64,000 nt of DNA, from NCBI RefSeq assembly GCF_001639065.2, contig NZ_LQXO02000053.1, positions 62,001-126,000 on the forward strand, given 5' to 3'. The stretch is from Vibrio barjaei. GTDB lineage: Bacteria; Pseudomonadota; Gammaproteobacteria; Enterobacterales; Vibrionaceae. Position 1 is the stretch's first letter, and the number at the start of each line of letters is the position of its first letter. Both the position numbers and the translations under genes were made by a program. Below the pieces are notes generated by a model that saw only the letters and a list, made by a program, of their open reading frames with translations, searched no databases and had not been told where the DNA came from. Shown here piece after piece: positions 61,698 through 64,000 of this stretch.

Positions 61698-64000
61698 CTA
61701 TCTGTTCTCAAATCGATTATAGTCCAAAAGACCAAATTCGATAGGCTGGGTGCGTTGGTAAAACTCGTGAACGCGGTCGCTAAAGTCCCAAAAATTTTTG
61801 CTACTACGTCTAACTGCATAATTGTCGAGCAGTTTTATGTAACTCTGTTCATCCTGAATATTTTTAAGATCGTTAACGAAATTTTCAATTTCGCGTTCTT
61901 TGAGAGTTAGGTACGCAGCAGGGTAGCTGCCGATCACTCCACGCACAAATGTGAGACTGTCATTCTTGTAATCGCGGTTGGCTTCTTCTGAAAATAAGCT
62001 CGAAATATTTATGTGAGCATTATTGTGCAGAAGCGTAAATAACTGTTCATTACCTGACTCGGTTTCTATCATAACCATAATAATCTGCGGTACGGATTTA
62101 AGCCCTTCACCTGTGATACTATCGATTTGCTGAAGCAAGGCTTCATTTTCTGCAGAAAGACCTGTGTTGACGATTTTAAATCGGTCATGCAACACTGGCT
62201 CAAGCTTTGCTTCAATCTTGTCAAATAACTCAGATTTGTAATCTGTGGTTAAGTAAAGTTCTTGCGTCGGTTGACTAAATGGCTTGATGTTTCGTTGTAA
62301 GAACGCACTAAATTGCGGACTTTGGTCTTGATACCAGCTGCTGAATTCTTCATGTCTAACCGTATTTGGTAGTAGCGCTAAAAAGTTACTTTCTCCTTCC
62401 ATACGTAAGAAGTCCATAAACATACGAGTAATAAGTTGATGGCCAAAGTTTCCATAAACATCAAAGCCTGCGACGAGTAGGTAATGAATACGCTCAAGCA
62501 ATGCATAGTCAAGAATCCATGCCGTTTTGGGTTTAGTGCCAACTAGACCTTGAACAACGGACGCACTGTCGAAATGTCTAAAGACTGTTAGCGCAGCATT
62601 TTGGTTCTCTCCATCACCGGTCCAAAGTACGTCAGTGGTCAGATGCTTTCCGCCCTTGAACCACGTGTTCATAAACTCTGATTTAGCCTCCAGATATCGA
62701 GCTTGTTGATTCGAATACTTCACCCAATTAGTGACTGGAACAGTATTGCTTTCTAACTCACTGGGGAGTTTTAAGTTTTCAGCCTGATCTTGATAAAACT
62801 GGTCTACAGCGGGGATATCGGATTTATCTGGATCTAAGAAGAATACCCAAAAACGATCGTTTATTACATTGAGCGCTAACTGTCCGCGGCAAACTGGCCC
62901 CTTGATATACGCCATAATTGTGTTTTGCGCATTGTCTAACATAAAGCTAAAGCGTGCCTTCACAGGTATGTCTTTGAAAGCAGTCATAGGATTAGCTGCG
63001 ACATTAATATCGTAGCTCGGCAAGGTTTGAACAACGTAATCCGGTTCAATAAACCATTCATCCCATTGTTCCAGTTTCTGGTCGTTAAGTGCAAACGGCA
63101 TGTGTGTTTTGTCAACAATTGTGCTTCGAACGGGAACTAGACGGTAGTAGACGCGGTCCACACCCGGTGCGTCATAAGGCCTTCTAGTGACGATACGCTT
63201 TAATGGCTCTCCTGGAGGAGTTGCTGAACGAACAATGGTGAAAAATCGACGTTGAGACTCAATTTCGGAAAAATACAAGTGAGACAAATACAAATGTTCA
63301 TATATATAGCGAGCCGCAAGCTGGTTTTTACGAGCACTTTTGTTTAATAGCACTTCATACTTGTCGACCATCATTTGTTCTTCTGACGTCAGCGGGATAG
63401 GCGCGTTCATTTTTGCCCCCCCACCTAACCAAGCAATCAACGTTTGATACTCCGATGGTTCCAAATTAGGCATACCAAAAGGCATTCCCCAAAGCGGGTA
63501 ATCTGATTCATAAGCGTCATATTCTTCAATAGTCGGACAAACTTGAGTGCGATCAATAGAGAAATCAAAGCCTTCAAGTTGTGCCGTTTCTGGAAGAGGA
63601 TGTCTGGCTTTTTGAGTGATCATTCGAGACACCAACCCAGCGTCCAAGTTACCAGCTAATGTCTGTTGACGTTCATTCAAAACAGGAAAGAAGCCCAGTT
63701 CACGCCACTCAGAGGTATTTTGTGCGTCTTCAAATAATCTCGTTGGTTGCGAAGCCGTTAGGCGAGTGCCTTGATATACCATTTCTTTACTAGCTCCTCT
63801 GTCGATTCCATCAACAGAAGACAGTTTTAACTGACAAGGAGCGTCATAACATGCATGACATACAACACAGCGATTATCGATAATAGGTTTAACTTCAGTA
63901 AGAAAATAATCTGCGGTGGGTGAGGTTGGGGTAACGGTTCTTTCTCGGACTTCTGGTTTTCCAAATAGCTGGTCATAGTTTAAGCCAGCGTAAGTGGCAC
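61698..64000 (-). CDS. cti: Fatty acid cis/trans isomerase, N-terminus beyond window edge
   Basis: The open frame continues past the internal ATG at 63782 to the right edge, giving at least 767 residues. The upstream part encodes the heme-c motif CVVCH followed by ACYDAPCQLKL, the hallmark of Cti, then the long conserved body (FDVYGNFGHQLITRMFMDFLRMEGESNFLALLP). Cti is a periplasmic heme enzyme that turns cis to trans unsaturated phospholipid acyl chains in response to solvent or heat stress. The signal peptide is not visible. The small gene at 61667 follows it. Confidence 0.92.
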   Translation of the reverse strand, partial: ATYAGLNYDQLFGKPEVRERTVTPTSPTADYFLTEVKPIIDNRCVVCHACYDAPCQLKLSSVDGIDRGASKEMVYQGTRLTASQPTRLFEDAQNTSEWRELGFFPVLNERQQTLAGNLDAGLVSRMITQKARHPLPETAQLEGFDFSIDRTQVCPTIEEYDAYESDYPLWGMPFGMPNLEPSEYQTLIAWLGGGAKMNAPIPLTSEEQMMVDKYEVLLNKSARKNQLAARYIYEHLYLSHLYFSEIESQRRFFTIVRSATPPGEPLKRIVTRRPYDAPGVDRVYYRLVPVRSTIVDKTHMPFALNDQKLEQWDEWFIEPDYVVQTLPSYDINVAANPMTAFKDIPVKARFSFMLDNAQNTIMAYIKGPVCRGQLALNVINDRFWVFFLDPDKSDIPAVDQFYQDQAENLKLPSELESNTVPVTNWVKYSNQQARYLEAKSEFMNTWFKGGKHLTTDVLWTGDGENQNAALTVFRHFDSASVVQGLVGTKPKTAWILDYALLERIHYLLVAGFDVYGNFGHQLITRMFMDFLRMEGESNFLALLPNTVRHEEFSSWYQDQSPQFSAFLQRNIKPFSQPTQELYLTTDYKSELFDKIEAKLEPVLHDRFKIVNTGLSAENEALLQQIDSITGEGLKSVPQIIMVMIETESGNEQLFTLLHNNAHINISSLFSEEANRDYKNDSLTFVRGVIGSYPAAYLTLKEREIENFVNDLKNIQDEQSYIKLLDNYAVRRSSKNFWDFSDRVHEFYQRTQPIEFGLLDYNRFENR

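Noticed and set aside
1..64000. CRISPR arrays, rRNA genes and further tRNAs
   Set aside because: I saw no regularly spaced repeats, no rRNA-like conserved stretches and no second cloverleaf apart from the 24-bp tRNA-Ser remnant.

Overview
The window is chromosomal DNA of a marine gammaproteobacterium, most likely a Vibrio or a close relative. The reasons are the family-level matches of the housekeeping genes to enterobacterial and vibrio proteins (pepT, sbcCD, guaC, aroG, mgsA, nfsA, torS/torT, yhfA, yqfB, nnr), moderate AT richness, AAGGA-type ribosome sites and many short hairpin-U terminators. No rRNA, CRISPR array, prophage structural gene or secretion-system operon is visible.

Layout. 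1-12.4 kb: envelope and small hypothetical proteins, a manganese-riboswitch-controlled Alx/TerC exporter, a DUF1127-like small protein, pepT with a MscS channel, an RND efflux pump (lipoprotein adaptor plus pump, no outer-membrane channel gene) and an RstA/RstB-like two-component pair. 12.4-20.1 kb: a small unknown gene, sbcD-sbcC-yqfB, a patatin-like hydrolase and O-acetylhomoserine sulfhydrylase. 20.1-29.6 kb: OmpA-family porin, LysR regulator, glycine-zipper protein, di-heme cytochrome c peroxidase with a perfect FNR-type site upstream, a DUF6279 lipoprotein, nnr, guaC with an unusual leader, and an EAL-domain protein. 29.6-34.5 kb: a large RTX-tailed lipoprotein, a second two-component pair related to the first, and nfsA.

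34,644-42,799 is an integrated mobile element of about 8.1 kb. It sits in the 3' end of a tRNA-Ser(UGA) gene, is bounded by a 24-bp direct repeat of the tRNA end, and carries a tyrosine integrase next to the tRNA, a Mob/Pre-like relaxase, an inverted-repeat region that looks like an oriT, truncated IS3-family DNA, and metabolic cargo. The cargo is a UbiD-type hydroxyarylic acid decarboxylase (large subunit C, small subunit D, LpdD-like protein) and a thiamine-diphosphate decarboxylase related to benzoylformate decarboxylase. It looks like an integrative mobilizable element for aromatic-acid decarboxylation. I regard it as the most novel part of the window. Its integrase has a His where the second catalytic Arg of tyrosine recombinases is expected, so it may now be fixed in place.

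42.8-64 kb: MaoC-family dehydratase, a FAN1-like VRR-NUC nuclease, aroG, a frameshifted small secreted-protein gene, a second MscS channel, exported msrAB, yhfA, a YdcF-like protein, a large hybrid kinase with two duplicated receiver domains, an alpha/beta hydrolase, mgsA, divergent torT/torS, a RES/Xre toxin-antitoxin pair, a small unknown gene and a fatty acid cis/trans isomerase that runs off the right edge.

All calls come from reading the sequence and from memory of the protein families; no database search was run.
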